From Paenibacillus plantiphilus (GTDB taxonomy: Bacteria; Bacillota; Bacilli; Paenibacillales; Paenibacillaceae): a stretch of DNA of 64,000 bases. Location: NCBI RefSeq assembly GCF_927798095.1, contig NZ_CAKMMF010000013.1, positions 110,551 to 174,550 on the forward strand, read 5' to 3'. The notes under the pieces were generated by a model that was not told the DNA's origin, ran no database searches, and worked only from the letters and a program-made list of their open reading frames with translations. Shown one piece after another: positions 24,561-33,210 of the stretch. Both the position numbers and the translations under genes were made by a program. Positions within the stretch are counted from its first letter, which is position 1. Every line of letters starts with the position of its first letter.

Positions 24561-25727
24561 ATGAAGAAACAGCTTGTGATGATTATCCTTGCTGCCCTTG
24601 TTGCGACTGTTCTGTCGGGGTGCTGGAATCGGGCAGAATTGCCGGAGAAAGGGTTTGTAATGGGCGTTGCCATTGATAAAACCGACGAGGGCAAATTTAA
24701 GCTCACCACTCAGATCTATAAACCGGCGCAGAAAACGAGCACACAAGGAGGAGGCTCCGCCTTGTCTTACGTCATTATTGAGACAGAGGATGAAACGCTC
24801 TTCGAGGCGGTTCGGGACATTACGATTCAGGTTGGCCGTCGTGCACAATGGGCGCATATGCGGGTGATCCTGCTTGGCGAGGATGTGGTGAGGAAGGAAG
24901 ATATCGGGTCTGTGCTGGAATATTTCTACCGTGATCACGAGGCCCGACTTACGACGAAGGTTCAGATCACGCGGGGCAAAGCTGGCGGCTACATGAAGGT
25001 GAAGCCCAAAATCGAACAGACAGTCAGTCAGCAGATGAATCGGATTCAGAAGGCGGTAGCCAGAAATTCCGGCAAAACAACCGATATTAATCTGCTGAGA
25101 CTAGCTCATTATCTCAAGAGCGAGGTGCCGAATGTTGCGATTCCACTGGCCTCCCGCGCGAAAGACAGTCAGTCCTCGATTCCAATCGCCGGCGCAGCAA
25201 TGATCAAGAAAGGGAAGATGATCGGCAGCCTGAGCGGAAAATCAATGGAAAGCTTGACGATGCTGACCAATCAATATCGGAAGGGAGTGCTTCAATTTAT
25301 GCCAGTCCCTTCCGAGAAGGACGAAATTCAGGGTGTTGAGAATATTGAAGTTGAGGAGGTGCGCACGAATTGGAAGCTTGCGATAGAGGGGGATGCCGTA
25401 CGGGCTGTCTTGAAGGTTAATGTTGTAGGCAATATCGGAGAATTGAAATATACGAAGCTTGAAACGCGCGAGGATGAGTTGAAGTTGAGAATGCAAGTGC
25501 AGCAGTCGGTAAAGAATCAGCTTCATAAGATCATTTCTCTGCTGCAGAAGAAGAGGATCGATTTACTGGATCTCGGCAACCGGATTTATCGGGAGAAACC
25601 TCAGCTATGGAAGAAATGGAAACCCGATTGGGAACGCCGGTTTGCGGAAAGCAAGTTTGATATCGAGGTTTCGGTTGATCTGAAGAGTACGCTGACAACG
25701 ATCGGCAAGCCGTTTCAATCGAGGTAG
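24561..25727 (+). CDS. Spore germination receptor C subunit, Ger(x)C lipoprotein
   Basis: A 388-aa lipoprotein of the Ger(x)C family, attached outside the inner spore membrane and needed for receptor function. The signal peptide runs QLVMIILAALVATVLSGC, with lipobox LSGC. The family's opening WNRAELPEKGFVMGVAIDK follows at once. The C-terminal domain (about 190-388) is typical, with a helix-rich LRMQVQQSVKNQLHKIISLL. ATG 24561 is preferred for giving a compact signal peptide; 24543, overlapping the A gene, is possible. Its position directly after the A subunit is the usual operon order. Confidence 0.92.
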   Translation: MKKQLVMIILAALVATVLSGCWNRAELPEKGFVMGVAIDKTDEGKFKLTTQIYKPAQKTSTQGGGSALSYVIIETEDETLFEAVRDITIQVGRRAQWAHMRVILLGEDVVRKEDIGSVLEYFYRDHEARLTTKVQITRGKAGGYMKVKPKIEQTVSQQMNRIQKAVARNSGKTTDINLLRLAHYLKSEVPNVAIPLASRAKDSQSSIPIAGAAMIKKGKMIGSLSGKSMESLTMLTNQYRKGVLQFMPVPSEKDEIQGVENIEVEEVRTNWKLAIEGDAVRAVLKVNVVGNIGELKYTKLETREDELKLRMQVQQSVKNQLHKIISLLQKKRIDLLDLGNRIYREKPQLWKKWKPDWERRFAESKFDIEVSVDLKSTLTTIGKPFQSR

Positions 25728-25739
25728 GAGTGTGTACCA

Positions 25740-25976
25740 TTGACAGAGAAGTTGCTGGTTCTGATGACGATCTGCAGCATTACGCTCCTTACAGATTTGC
25801 GGAAGCTGATGGGTATGACATCCCGCTCAAAGCTGGTGTATGCCGGAATCATGCTGCTTGTGCTGTATGCGAGCGTTGACTATCTGCTGGTGAAGGAATT
25901 GCCGGATTTGCATACGCTTGTCGATCTTGTTCTGATTGAACCGGCCCGGGCGATTGTCCAAGCATTGAAGGGATGA
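25740..25976 (+). CDS. Small membrane protein in the germination operon
   Basis: A 78-aa protein with one clear transmembrane helix (KLVYAGIMLLVLYASVDYLL) and a hydrophobic N-terminus (LLVLMTICSITLLTDL). It is not recognised by motif. TTG 25740 follows TAGGAGTG 10 nt upstream, and the stop TGA abuts the next gene's ribosome site, so it is embedded between the C and B subunit genes. Its position resembles that of the small D subunits found in some gerA-type operons; a modulating role is only inferred. Confidence 0.7.
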   Translation: MTEKLLVLMTICSITLLTDLRKLMGMTSRSKLVYAGIMLLVLYASVDYLLVKELPDLHTLVDLVLIEPARAIVQALKG

Positions 25977-25981
25977 TGACT

Positions 25982-27100
25982 ATGATGAAGGGCAAAGAAT
26001 CGATCAACAATATGCAGATGGTATTCTTGTTCTTCGGCTACCTCATCGGCTCGGTGCTTATTATTATCCCGGGTCCATTGGTTACGATGGCTAAAAATGC
26101 GGCATGGATATCCATTCTGATCGCGATGGCTTTCGGCATTTTGCTGCTTCAGGTCATCTTATATTTGCAGCGCAAGCACGCAGGGCTCACTTTCATCGGC
26201 TATAGCAGGAAGCTGGTCGGATACTGGCCTACTGTGGTCATTGCTGGTTTGATGCTGACGATGGCATTCCATATGGCCGCCGGGATTTTTCTCGATGTGG
26301 CGGGTTTTATGAACAGCATGATGATGCCCGAAACACCGCCATATGTTTTTATGGGGCTCATGTTCATCATTGCTGCCTTGCTGCTTCACTCCGGCATCGA
26401 AGCGATTGCCCGGATATTCTCCATTCTTGTCCTTATTATGCTGCTGTTCTGGTTCGTCGTTCTGGTGCTGCTGATCCCGAGCTATCACCCGGAATTTCTG
26501 CGACCCATATTGCCGGATGGATACAAGCCCCTGCTGCTGGGAACCTATTTGTCATTCGGCATCCCCTTTGGAGAAGTGATATTATTTGCGCTTGTGCTGC
26601 CTTATGCGGGCATCAAACAAATGAAAGGCTTGAACAAAGCTTTGGTTTGGACGATGATCGGATGCGGAGTCGTATTAATGCTGTCGACAGTCTGTACGAT
26701 CATGGCTCTTGGACCATTTGCGGCGGAGAAGAAATATTCCCTGTTCACGCTTGCACAATTGGTTGAGATTGGAGATATTATTGAACGGATTGAATCGATC
26801 TCCGGCATGACGATGATTCTCGGTTCTCTAATGAAAGGGACAGTGACACTGTTTGCTATTCAGACGATAATCGCGGATGTGTTTGGCATCAAGGACAGCA
26901 GGATGCTAACGAATCCGCTATGTCTGCTATCGATGCTGATGGCGATGACATTGCCCGCTACAATGCAGGAATGGGAAGAGATGGTGTTTGTCGTTCACCC
27001 TCTGTGGGTGGGCGTCGTCTATATGATTCCGGTCCTCCTGCTGGCTGCCGTAACTTTAGTGAGGGGCGGGCTCAAAGCTCACGATGCGCAGCGCGAATAA
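25982..27100 (+). CDS. Spore germination receptor B subunit (GerB/GerAB family permease)
   Basis: A 372-aa integral membrane protein of the APC superfamily with ten predicted helices. The B subunit is thought to bind the small germinant. Typical parts are INNMQMVFLFFGYLIGSVL at the start, SYHPEFLRPILPDGYKPLL near the middle (the usual loop after helix 5), and SFGIPFGEVILFALVLP after it. ATG 25982 lies 9 nt after AAGGG and is preferred over ATG 25973. It completes an A-C-small-B operon. The stop is 7 bp from the end of the convergent ThuA gene. Nothing in the sequence tells which nutrient is sensed. Confidence 0.92.
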   Translation: MMKGKESINNMQMVFLFFGYLIGSVLIIIPGPLVTMAKNAAWISILIAMAFGILLLQVILYLQRKHAGLTFIGYSRKLVGYWPTVVIAGLMLTMAFHMAAGIFLDVAGFMNSMMMPETPPYVFMGLMFIIAALLLHSGIEAIARIFSILVLIMLLFWFVVLVLLIPSYHPEFLRPILPDGYKPLLLGTYLSFGIPFGEVILFALVLPYAGIKQMKGLNKALVWTMIGCGVVLMLSTVCTIMALGPFAAEKKYSLFTLAQLVEIGDIIERIESISGMTMILGSLMKGTVTLFAIQTIIADVFGIKDSRMLTNPLCLLSMLMAMTLPATMQEWEEMVFVVHPLWVGVVYMIPVLLLAAVTLVRGGLKAHDAQRE

Positions 27101-27107
27101 GGAGGTT

Positions 27108-27836
27108 CTAAATCGCCGCTTGCCGAGCGGCCCATATCATTCCGCGCCTTGTCATCGCCAGTACTGGAGGAATAAGCAAGGTCTCGGGATAATGGCCTAA
27201 AGTGTGGGCGAATACGCGGCCTTTGCCGTACATTTTGACCCAGGCGACCGGCATTGTTACCGGTCTCCATACCTCTGGCGGAATCGCGACAGGGAAGAGG
27301 GTGTCCGCAAGGACGATATTTGCCGGATCGATCAGCATATAATACTGCTCGGTCGTAATTGCAAAGTCGGACAAGCCCACTGTTATCGGACTGGGAACTT
27401 TCGTGAAATTCACACGGTAATGGGCCTTCAGATCACCGGGATGAACGACATACTGCGCACCGACCATCTGCTGATACCGAACCTCGCAGCGAAAAGCATC
27501 TGTAATTCCCCCGTGCACACCTGCCAGTCCAGAACCGCCAATACTGACAGCTTCCAGCAAGTTATCCAGCTGCGGCGGGGTCAGCGTGCCGCCCGTCCAG
27601 ACCGGGACGATAAGATCCGCCGCTGCCAGCGTATCCTTATCGAGAAAGACGTCTAGCGAATCCGATATTTCGACCTCGAATTGCGCCTGCACCAGCAATC
27701 CCGCCAAGAGGGCGGCGATTTCCTTTGGGTGATGCCCTGCAAACCCTCCTTGAACAATAAGCGCCTTTTTGACGCGCTGTGAGAAGAGGCTGGACCTGTC
27801 GTGCCCTTTAATGCTGAAGTTGACGCTTGTCGGCAT
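27108..27836 (-). CDS. ThuA-domain protein (trehalose utilisation-like)
   Basis: A 242-aa protein with the ThuA fold, related to class I glutamine amidotransferases. Visible are RVKKALIVQGGFAGHHPKEI, then VPVWTGGTLTPPQLDNLLEA, the loop GSGLAGVHGGITDAF and the C-terminal GKGRVFAHTLGHYPETL. These match the family. The biochemical reaction is unsettled; members are tied to sugar metabolism. GGGAGG precedes ATG 27836. It is convergent with the germination operon and divergent from the solute-binding lipoprotein, with 7 bp and 170 bp between stops or starts. Confidence 0.88.
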   Translation of the reverse strand: MPTSVNFSIKGHDRSSLFSQRVKKALIVQGGFAGHHPKEIAALLAGLLVQAQFEVEISDSLDVFLDKDTLAAADLIVPVWTGGTLTPPQLDNLLEAVSIGGSGLAGVHGGITDAFRCEVRYQQMVGAQYVVHPGDLKAHYRVNFTKVPSPITVGLSDFAITTEQYYMLIDPANIVLADTLFPVAIPPEVWRPVTMPVAWVKMYGKGRVFAHTLGHYPETLLIPPVLAMTRRGMIWAARQAAI

Positions 27837-28006
27837 GGCGACTGAACCTCCCGTTCCTGCTTCACTGCAAGCTTTGGAACCAGTATATGCAGTTCCCCCG
27901 CTAATGCCTATCTTTTAATTACACAACCTGCCGGAGGGGAGGAGTTCGTGTCATTCTGTAAATTATGGTAGAATATACAATACTATTAATTGCATGGAGG
28001 GTAATA

Positions 28007-29371
28007 ATGATAGGTTATAGAGAAGCTAGGCTAATATTAACATTAATAATATGCATCGGCTTAGTTGTCGGGTGCTCGACTGCCAGCCCTAAGGCTGAAG
28101 AACTTTCAGGTCATGTTAAGATCATGTTTACTAGTCAGGATTTTTTTGATCGGAGTTATGGAAATCTGTTCACTAGCAAGTTTCCTGGCATTCATGTAGA
28201 AGTCACAAGTACGAATGGTTTGCGGAATAGTGATGGCCTCGACCCTAATCAAGTGTTAGATGATTATATTAATCGAGAACAACCGGATGTACTCGTACTT
28301 AACCAGAGCCAGTTTCAGCATTTAGCATCAAACGGTCATCTTGAAGAACTTGAGATCATGGTGGCGGAGAAAAATTTTATGCAGGAGGATATTTTACCAT
28401 CTGTGCTTCGAAGGCTTAGGGGCTTCGGGGAGGGCAAGTTATTCGGGTTATCACCAACATTTAGCGGTACAGCCATCTATTATAACCGGGATTTATTCGA
28501 ACATTATGGGGTGCAACTACCACAAGATAAACTAACTTGGTCTGAAATGCTAGAGATTTCCAAGAGATTCCCGGTTAATGAGCCTAACGAAGACAGTGTA
28601 TTTGGATTTACATGGGAAACTAACGATCCATACAATCTGGCTTTAACGATTGGAATTATTCAAGGGTTGGATTTCGCAGACCCCAATCGACAGAAGTTAG
28701 TCATGAACTCCCCGTCATGGACAGAGATTTTCAATTTCACAACAGATGCCTTTAAATCGGGAACCATTTACACACCCGAATTGGCAAGCAAAGTTGGGCT
28801 AGACAGGAGTGATCGATTGAGAAGTAATTCATTCATTATGGGTAAAACAGCAATGACTTTGGGCGGCCCGGAATTAGGACGTTATATCGATCGTGCCAAG
28901 GAAGAAGTGGACCAGTATGAACCATTTCAATGGGGTATTCTTTCTGAGCCAATTGATCCGTCGAATCCAAGCTACGGTACCATTACGCTCAATCAAATTT
29001 ACTGTGTTAGAGCAGACAGTCCCAATAAAGACGCGGCGCTTGAACTCATAAAATTCATTAATAGTGATAGCGTTGCGAAAATGGATTCGCGAATAAATAA
29101 TGGGAACTTACAGAGCAGAACCAAATATAACAGCAATAAAGAGGGTGTCAGTTACGATCCATTTTATACGTTGGAAATAAGAGAACAATCAAGATACATC
29201 ACGATGCCGCTTGGTTTCAATGAGCCTTTCAACAAATTAGCAAGTAAGGAGTTGAGGAAGGTTGTTGATGGAAAAACGTCGCTGGACGATGCGGTAAATC
29301 ATATACAGTCAGAAGGTCAGATTATTCTGGATACCGTGAATTTAAAGGCAAAGGCAGACAAGGATAGCTGA
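28007..29371 (+). CDS. Extracellular solute-binding lipoprotein (ABC family 1)
   Basis: A 454-aa lipoprotein that should bind a sugar or similar ligand outside the membrane for an ABC importer. The signal ILTLIICIGLVVGC carries lipobox VVGC. Family 1 features include PDVLVLNQSQFQHLASNGHL, FSGTAIYYNRDLFEHYGV, MGKTAMTLGGPELGRYI and YCVRADSPNKDAALELIKF. GCATGGAGGGTAAT before ATG 28007 fixes the start; a longer frame to 27965 is unlikely. No permease or ATPase gene lies nearby, so it is an orphan and may use a distant transporter. By eye its codons are more AT-rich (TTA, AGA, ATA) than the neighbours', which hints at transfer. Confidence 0.88.
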   Translation: MIGYREARLILTLIICIGLVVGCSTASPKAEELSGHVKIMFTSQDFFDRSYGNLFTSKFPGIHVEVTSTNGLRNSDGLDPNQVLDDYINREQPDVLVLNQSQFQHLASNGHLEELEIMVAEKNFMQEDILPSVLRRLRGFGEGKLFGLSPTFSGTAIYYNRDLFEHYGVQLPQDKLTWSEMLEISKRFPVNEPNEDSVFGFTWETNDPYNLALTIGIIQGLDFADPNRQKLVMNSPSWTEIFNFTTDAFKSGTIYTPELASKVGLDRSDRLRSNSFIMGKTAMTLGGPELGRYIDRAKEEVDQYEPFQWGILSEPIDPSNPSYGTITLNQIYCVRADSPNKDAALELIKFINSDSVAKMDSRINNGNLQSRTKYNSNKEGVSYDPFYTLEIREQSRYITMPLGFNEPFNKLASKELRKVVDGKTSLDDAVNHIQSEGQIILDTVNLKAKADKDS

Positions 29372-29382
29372 ATAAACATGCG

Positions 29383-29416
29383 ACGGCAGCCGGTCAGATG
29401 ATCGGCTGCCGTTTTC
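29383..29416 (+). terminator. Intrinsic terminator of the solute-binding protein gene
   Basis: Arms ACGGCAGCCG (29383-29392) and CGGCTGCCGT (29403-29412) are followed by TTTCTC. Confidence 0.9.
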
Positions 29417-29546
29417 TCAATCGCGATTGGATCAAAGAAATAGAACCAGCAGAATTCCATAATTATTTGTATAGAATGAATGAAGTTCATTGCCAGGAAT
29501 ATATATGTGAGTGCCAGGGATCCTGCATGGAAAGGAATGAGGGAAT

Positions 29547-31016
29547 ATGCAATTAGCGCAGCAGTCTATTCCCATGTGCCCGCAGGCTGCAGAGCCGATT
29601 CAGCAGAACTGGATTCCATTGACATCGCTTGAGGAGATGGAGCATAGAGACTATGACGCTCTCATTGTGGGGTCAGGTGCAGGGGGCGGTGCGGCGCTTT
29701 GGCGATTATGCCAGAGGTGGGGGGCTGACAAAGCGATCGGCGTGGTAGAGGCCGGCGATACCCTTCTGAATACACATGCGCGCAATGTCAGCACACTGAC
29801 CAGCGAATCCCGCTTCGCAAGCTATTTGCGCGCTGTCAAGGAGCCGGTTGAAGGCAGCTTCCCTGATTTCTCCGGTGCGATGCAAGTCATTGCGTTCGGC
29901 GGGCGAATGCTGTTCTGGACGGCGATTGCCCCCCGTCCCTATTCTGGCGAGCTGGCCTGCTGGCCGGTATCGAAACGCGAGCTGGACTATTATTTCGGAG
30001 TTGCCGAGCGGGCTATGAACGTTCGAAGCTATTTTGCATTCAAATATCCGATGTGGGAAGCGCTGCTGAACGGGCTGCTGAACAATGGTTTTCCACAAGC
30101 TCAATATGCACCGAGAGCGCTTGATTTCGAGCCGCTCAAGTACGATGGGACGATTAATTCCGATGTTTACTTCAGCTCGATCGATTTCTTCGGCGAAGGC
30201 TTGCATCTGCGCCCCTACGATCTTGCCATGAACGCCAGGGCAGTCCGTATCCTCACATGCGGCGGCAGGGCATGCGGCGTCGAGGTAGTGAGGCCGGACA
30301 AGCGGACATTCAGGCTGCGGGCCAAGACAGTCATTCTCGCGGCCGGAACCTTCCAAACCCCAAGGCTGCTTCTGAATTCAGCGATTCCAGGAGCCAATAT
30401 TGGCCATTACTTGTGGAATCATTCCTATGTACGGACCGGCGTGCAGATGGGACCGGATTGGTTCGCAAGCGGAATCAGCTTCGCCGCATTTCCCTATGCG
30501 CTGCTAGTACCTCAGACGAATGGCCATCCCTATCAAATTCAGATATACCCTATGGGCATGCCGGTTGAAAAGAAGCTGGATTTGAATGCTTTCGGCAGAG
30601 TAGAGCCGCGCCATGCAAACAGAGTCTATTTGGACCCGTATAAGAAGGATGCTTATGGCGTACCTGAAATACGGGTGCAATTCGCTTATAGCGATCGAGA
30701 TTGGGCCGTTATCGCGCAAATGCGGCAAACATTGCTGCAGGTAGCCGCAGCCTGGGGAGCGGTCATACAGCCGCCTGGCATATGCATGCTTCCGCCGGGA
30801 GCGGACAGTCATGAATCGGGGACATGCCGGATGGGGACTGATCCCGCAACTTCAGCAACGAATCCGTTTGGTCAGATTCATGGCGTGCCCGGTCTGTTCG
30901 TTGCGGATAATAGCGTGCTTCCGAGCACAGGGGGAGCGAATCCGACCTTATCGACCATTGCCCTTGCGATCCGCACGGCTGACTATATAGCAGGGAGAAT
31001 TGAATTTCATAGATAG
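29547..31016 (+). CDS. GMC-family FAD-dependent oxidoreductase
   Basis: A 489-aa flavoprotein of the glucose-methanol-choline family. The FAD dinucleotide motif is near residue 40 (ALIVGSGAGGGAAL), and the family's second signature is seen as VILAAGTFQTPRLLLNS. The C-terminal part has SHESGTCRMG and GLFVADNSVLPSTGGANP, with the candidate catalytic His (HESGT) and Asn (GGANPT). No signal peptide is present. The substrate is unknown; sugar alcohols or related compounds are plausible. GAGGGAAT precedes ATG 29547. It ends at a terminator, and the LysR gene downstream may or may not control it. Confidence 0.85.
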   Translation: MQLAQQSIPMCPQAAEPIQQNWIPLTSLEEMEHRDYDALIVGSGAGGGAALWRLCQRWGADKAIGVVEAGDTLLNTHARNVSTLTSESRFASYLRAVKEPVEGSFPDFSGAMQVIAFGGRMLFWTAIAPRPYSGELACWPVSKRELDYYFGVAERAMNVRSYFAFKYPMWEALLNGLLNNGFPQAQYAPRALDFEPLKYDGTINSDVYFSSIDFFGEGLHLRPYDLAMNARAVRILTCGGRACGVEVVRPDKRTFRLRAKTVILAAGTFQTPRLLLNSAIPGANIGHYLWNHSYVRTGVQMGPDWFASGISFAAFPYALLVPQTNGHPYQIQIYPMGMPVEKKLDLNAFGRVEPRHANRVYLDPYKKDAYGVPEIRVQFAYSDRDWAVIAQMRQTLLQVAAAWGAVIQPPGICMLPPGADSHESGTCRMGTDPATSATNPFGQIHGVPGLFVADNSVLPSTGGANPTLSTIALAIRTADYIAGRIEFHR

Positions 31017-31076
31017 GGCGGGAGAAAGCATACCATCGCTTCACAGCAAGATGCTGCTGAATAAGGGCTTGAACCA

Positions 31077-31110
31077 GCATAGGCTGCTGTATAGCTATGC
31101 TTTTTTTTGT
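31077..31110 (+). terminator. Intrinsic terminator of the GMC gene
   Basis: Arms AGCATAG (31077-31083) and CTATGCT (31095-31101) are followed by a run of T. Confidence 0.85.
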
Positions 31111-31224
31111 ATGAACGTGGATACATTAAATAGGGTCTGATGTATAATGAACGTGTACAAGCTGGAGGGATGAGGTTGTTCCTAATGGCTTAGCAAGCTT
31201 CTGTTTAGAGAAAGGATGACCCCA

Positions 31225-32136
31225 ATGGCTCTTAATTTCCATCAACTTCACATATTCTATACTGTAGCTGAGCGCGGCAGCTTCTCGGCGGCCGCTCAAG
31301 CACTTCATATGACTCAGCCTGCAGTAACGATGCAGGTGCAGTCGCTTGAGGATTATTTCGGCACGAAGCTGCTGCTTCGCTCGACGAAACGCATCGAGTT
31401 GACAGAGGCGGGCAACGCCTTAATGCCCTATGCGCGGCGCAGCATTGAGCTTATACGGGATACCGATATGCAGATGTCCAAATTCACGAAGCAATTAAAG
31501 GGGAGATTGCAGCTTGGTGCGAGCCTCACGATCGGCGAATATATTTTGCCGCGGCTGCTCGGTCCCTTTGGTCAGGAATATCCTCATATTACCATTAGCA
31601 TGAAGGTGATGAACACTGCTCAGATTTTGGAGGAAATAATAAATCATCAACTGAACTTCGGGCTGATTGAAGCGCCTGTCAATCATCCGGATATGCATAT
31701 GGAAGCGGTCATGAGCGATGAACTGAAGCTAATTGTGTCCAAATCACATCCGCTTGCAGAAGCTTCGAGTGTGAGCATTAATGACGTGATTGCATATCCA
31801 TTTGTTTTGCGTGAGCAGGGATCCGGCACTCGGCTTGTTATGGAGGAGCAGCTGCGCAATAAAAATATAGATCCGGGAGAATTGAAGATCGTGATGGAGC
31901 TCGGCAGTACCGGAGCTGTAAAATCCGCCGTTGAAGCCGATCTCGGCATTTCATTCGTATCGGCTTCATCCGTCAAGCATGAGGTTGCGCTTGGCTTGAT
32001 TAAGGCGATTCCGCTTACCGATGCTACATTCAAGCGGCAATTTTATTCGATGTATCTCAAATCCGCGCTGCTGCCGATTTCTGCGGTAACCTTCCTTACT
32101 TTTCTTAGAGAAAGAGATTTGCAGCAATGGCTATAA
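31225..32136 (+). CDS. LysR-family transcriptional regulator
   Basis: A 303-aa regulator. The N-terminal winged helix-turn-helix (about 3-62) is clear: FHQLHIFYTVAERGSFSAAA and MTQPAVTMQVQSLEDYFG. The C-terminal periplasmic-binding-like effector domain (about 88-295) follows, with LQLGASLTIGEYILPRLLGP. It resembles the CysL (YwfK)/selenium-metabolism subgroup, but the effector and targets are not visible. ATG 31225 lies 7 nt after AAAGGATG. Its last bases overlap the start of the PHP gene by 10 bp, so the two should be cotranscribed. It may regulate its neighbours, as is common in this family. Confidence 0.9.
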   Translation: MALNFHQLHIFYTVAERGSFSAAAQALHMTQPAVTMQVQSLEDYFGTKLLLRSTKRIELTEAGNALMPYARRSIELIRDTDMQMSKFTKQLKGRLQLGASLTIGEYILPRLLGPFGQEYPHITISMKVMNTAQILEEIINHQLNFGLIEAPVNHPDMHMEAVMSDELKLIVSKSHPLAEASSVSINDVIAYPFVLREQGSGTRLVMEEQLRNKNIDPGELKIVMELGSTGAVKSAVEADLGISFVSASSVKHEVALGLIKAIPLTDATFKRQFYSMYLKSALLPISAVTFLTFLRERDLQQWL

Positions 32137-32969
32137 ATCGCGCCGATCTTCACACCCACACAACAGCTTCCGACGGCATGCAGCGGCCTGCGGATAATAT
32201 TCGTCTGGCGAAGGAAGCCGGGCTTGCGGCGGTAGCAATTACGGATCACGATACTGTTGATGGCATTGCTGAAGCGATGGAGGCAGGAGAGAGGCTCGGT
32301 ATGATCGTCGTTCCAGGTGTCGAGATCAGCACATCGGCGGGCGGCGGGGACATTCATATTCTTGGTTATTATACGGATTGGCAGAATGATGCCTGGCGGA
32401 GGAAGCTGGGCAGTCTGCTTGACGTGCGGGACCGGCGGAATGAGATGATAATCGAGCGGTTACGCGCTATGGGCATCGCAATTACGCTGGAAGAGGTCGC
32501 TGAGGAAGCGCGCAAGCAGGGGAAGGATGGCGGCTCGATAGGCAGGCCGCATATCGCAGCGCTGCTTATTGCCAAAGGTTTTGTTGGTTCCATGCAGGAA
32601 GCCTTTGACCGTTATCTGGGTTCAGAAGGAAGCGCGTATGTTAATCCGCCACGGCTTCATCCGTTTGAAGCGGTTGATTGGATTCGAGAAGCCGGCGGTA
32701 CCAGCGTGATCGCACATCCGGGGATATACGGGAATGATGAGCTGGTCGAAGAGATTATCCGCTATGGCGCAGACGGCATTGAGGTGTATCATTCTGATCA
32801 TCTGCCAGAGGATGAAGCCAGATATGAGCGGTTGGCAAGGCAGTATAAGTTGATCGTGACGGGCGGCTCTGATTATCATGGGGAGCGGCAAGGCGAGGTG
32901 TTCCACGGTCATATCGGCAGTCGCACCGTTGATGTCTCTGTACTGCAGCAATTGAATCGGGGACGTTGA
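32127..32969 (+). CDS. PHP-domain phosphoesterase
   Basis: A 280-aa metal-dependent hydrolase of the PHP family (YciV/RNase AM type, which acts on small nucleic acids or 3',5'-bisphosphate nucleotides). Metal ligands are seen in ADLHTHTTASDG, AITDHDTVDGI, PGVEISTS, then the Gly-rich VIAHPGIYG and, near the end, GGSDYHGER. The ATG at 32127 overlaps the upstream LysR gene, indicating translational coupling; its ribosome site is weak. Substrate is inferred from family only. Confidence 0.88.
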   Translation: MAINRADLHTHTTASDGMQRPADNIRLAKEAGLAAVAITDHDTVDGIAEAMEAGERLGMIVVPGVEISTSAGGGDIHILGYYTDWQNDAWRRKLGSLLDVRDRRNEMIIERLRAMGIAITLEEVAEEARKQGKDGGSIGRPHIAALLIAKGFVGSMQEAFDRYLGSEGSAYVNPPRLHPFEAVDWIREAGGTSVIAHPGIYGNDELVEEIIRYGADGIEVYHSDHLPEDEARYERLARQYKLIVTGGSDYHGERQGEVFHGHIGSRTVDVSVLQQLNRGR

Positions 32970-33007
32970 AGAAGCGAAGGGGCTGTCCAAAGGACAGCTC
33001 CAGATAG

Positions 33008-33204
33008 CTGTATAAGTTGAACTTAGGAAAGAACAACAGAGCGGAGCAGGGGAATGATTCTGAAGAAGCGTCAGCGCTCGCCTTTGTTCCTGGAATTCCA
33101 CGATAAACAATCTGAATTCAAGAATTCCGGGAACAACAGCGATCGTAAGAACATTCCCCCGTGCAGCGGCTCCTTTGTTCATTTCAATCGTTCAATTTAT
33201 ATAG
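33008..33204 (+). repeat. Copy A of a dispersed hairpin-forming repeat
   Basis: About 197 bp in the gap between the PHP gene and rqcH. The outer arms near 33008-33060 and 33151-33204 are imperfect inverted repeats (with GAACAA and GGGGAATG on one side, CATTCCCC and TTTGTTC on the other). An inner pair runs from about 33075 to 33130. The whole could fold into one long hairpin. The core 33031-33170 matches the reverse complement of copy B (50481-50655) without gaps and at about nine in ten bases by eye. No protein is credible here. It is MITE-like or REP-like; mobility is not shown. Confidence 0.85.
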
Positions 33205-33210
33205 CTAGTA

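Noticed and set aside
32622..33182. 186-aa frame on the minus strand opposite the PHP gene and repeat A
   Set aside because: It lies antisense to the PHP gene, has no ribosome site, and its start is within the repeat. The intact PHP motifs on the other strand explain the sequence.
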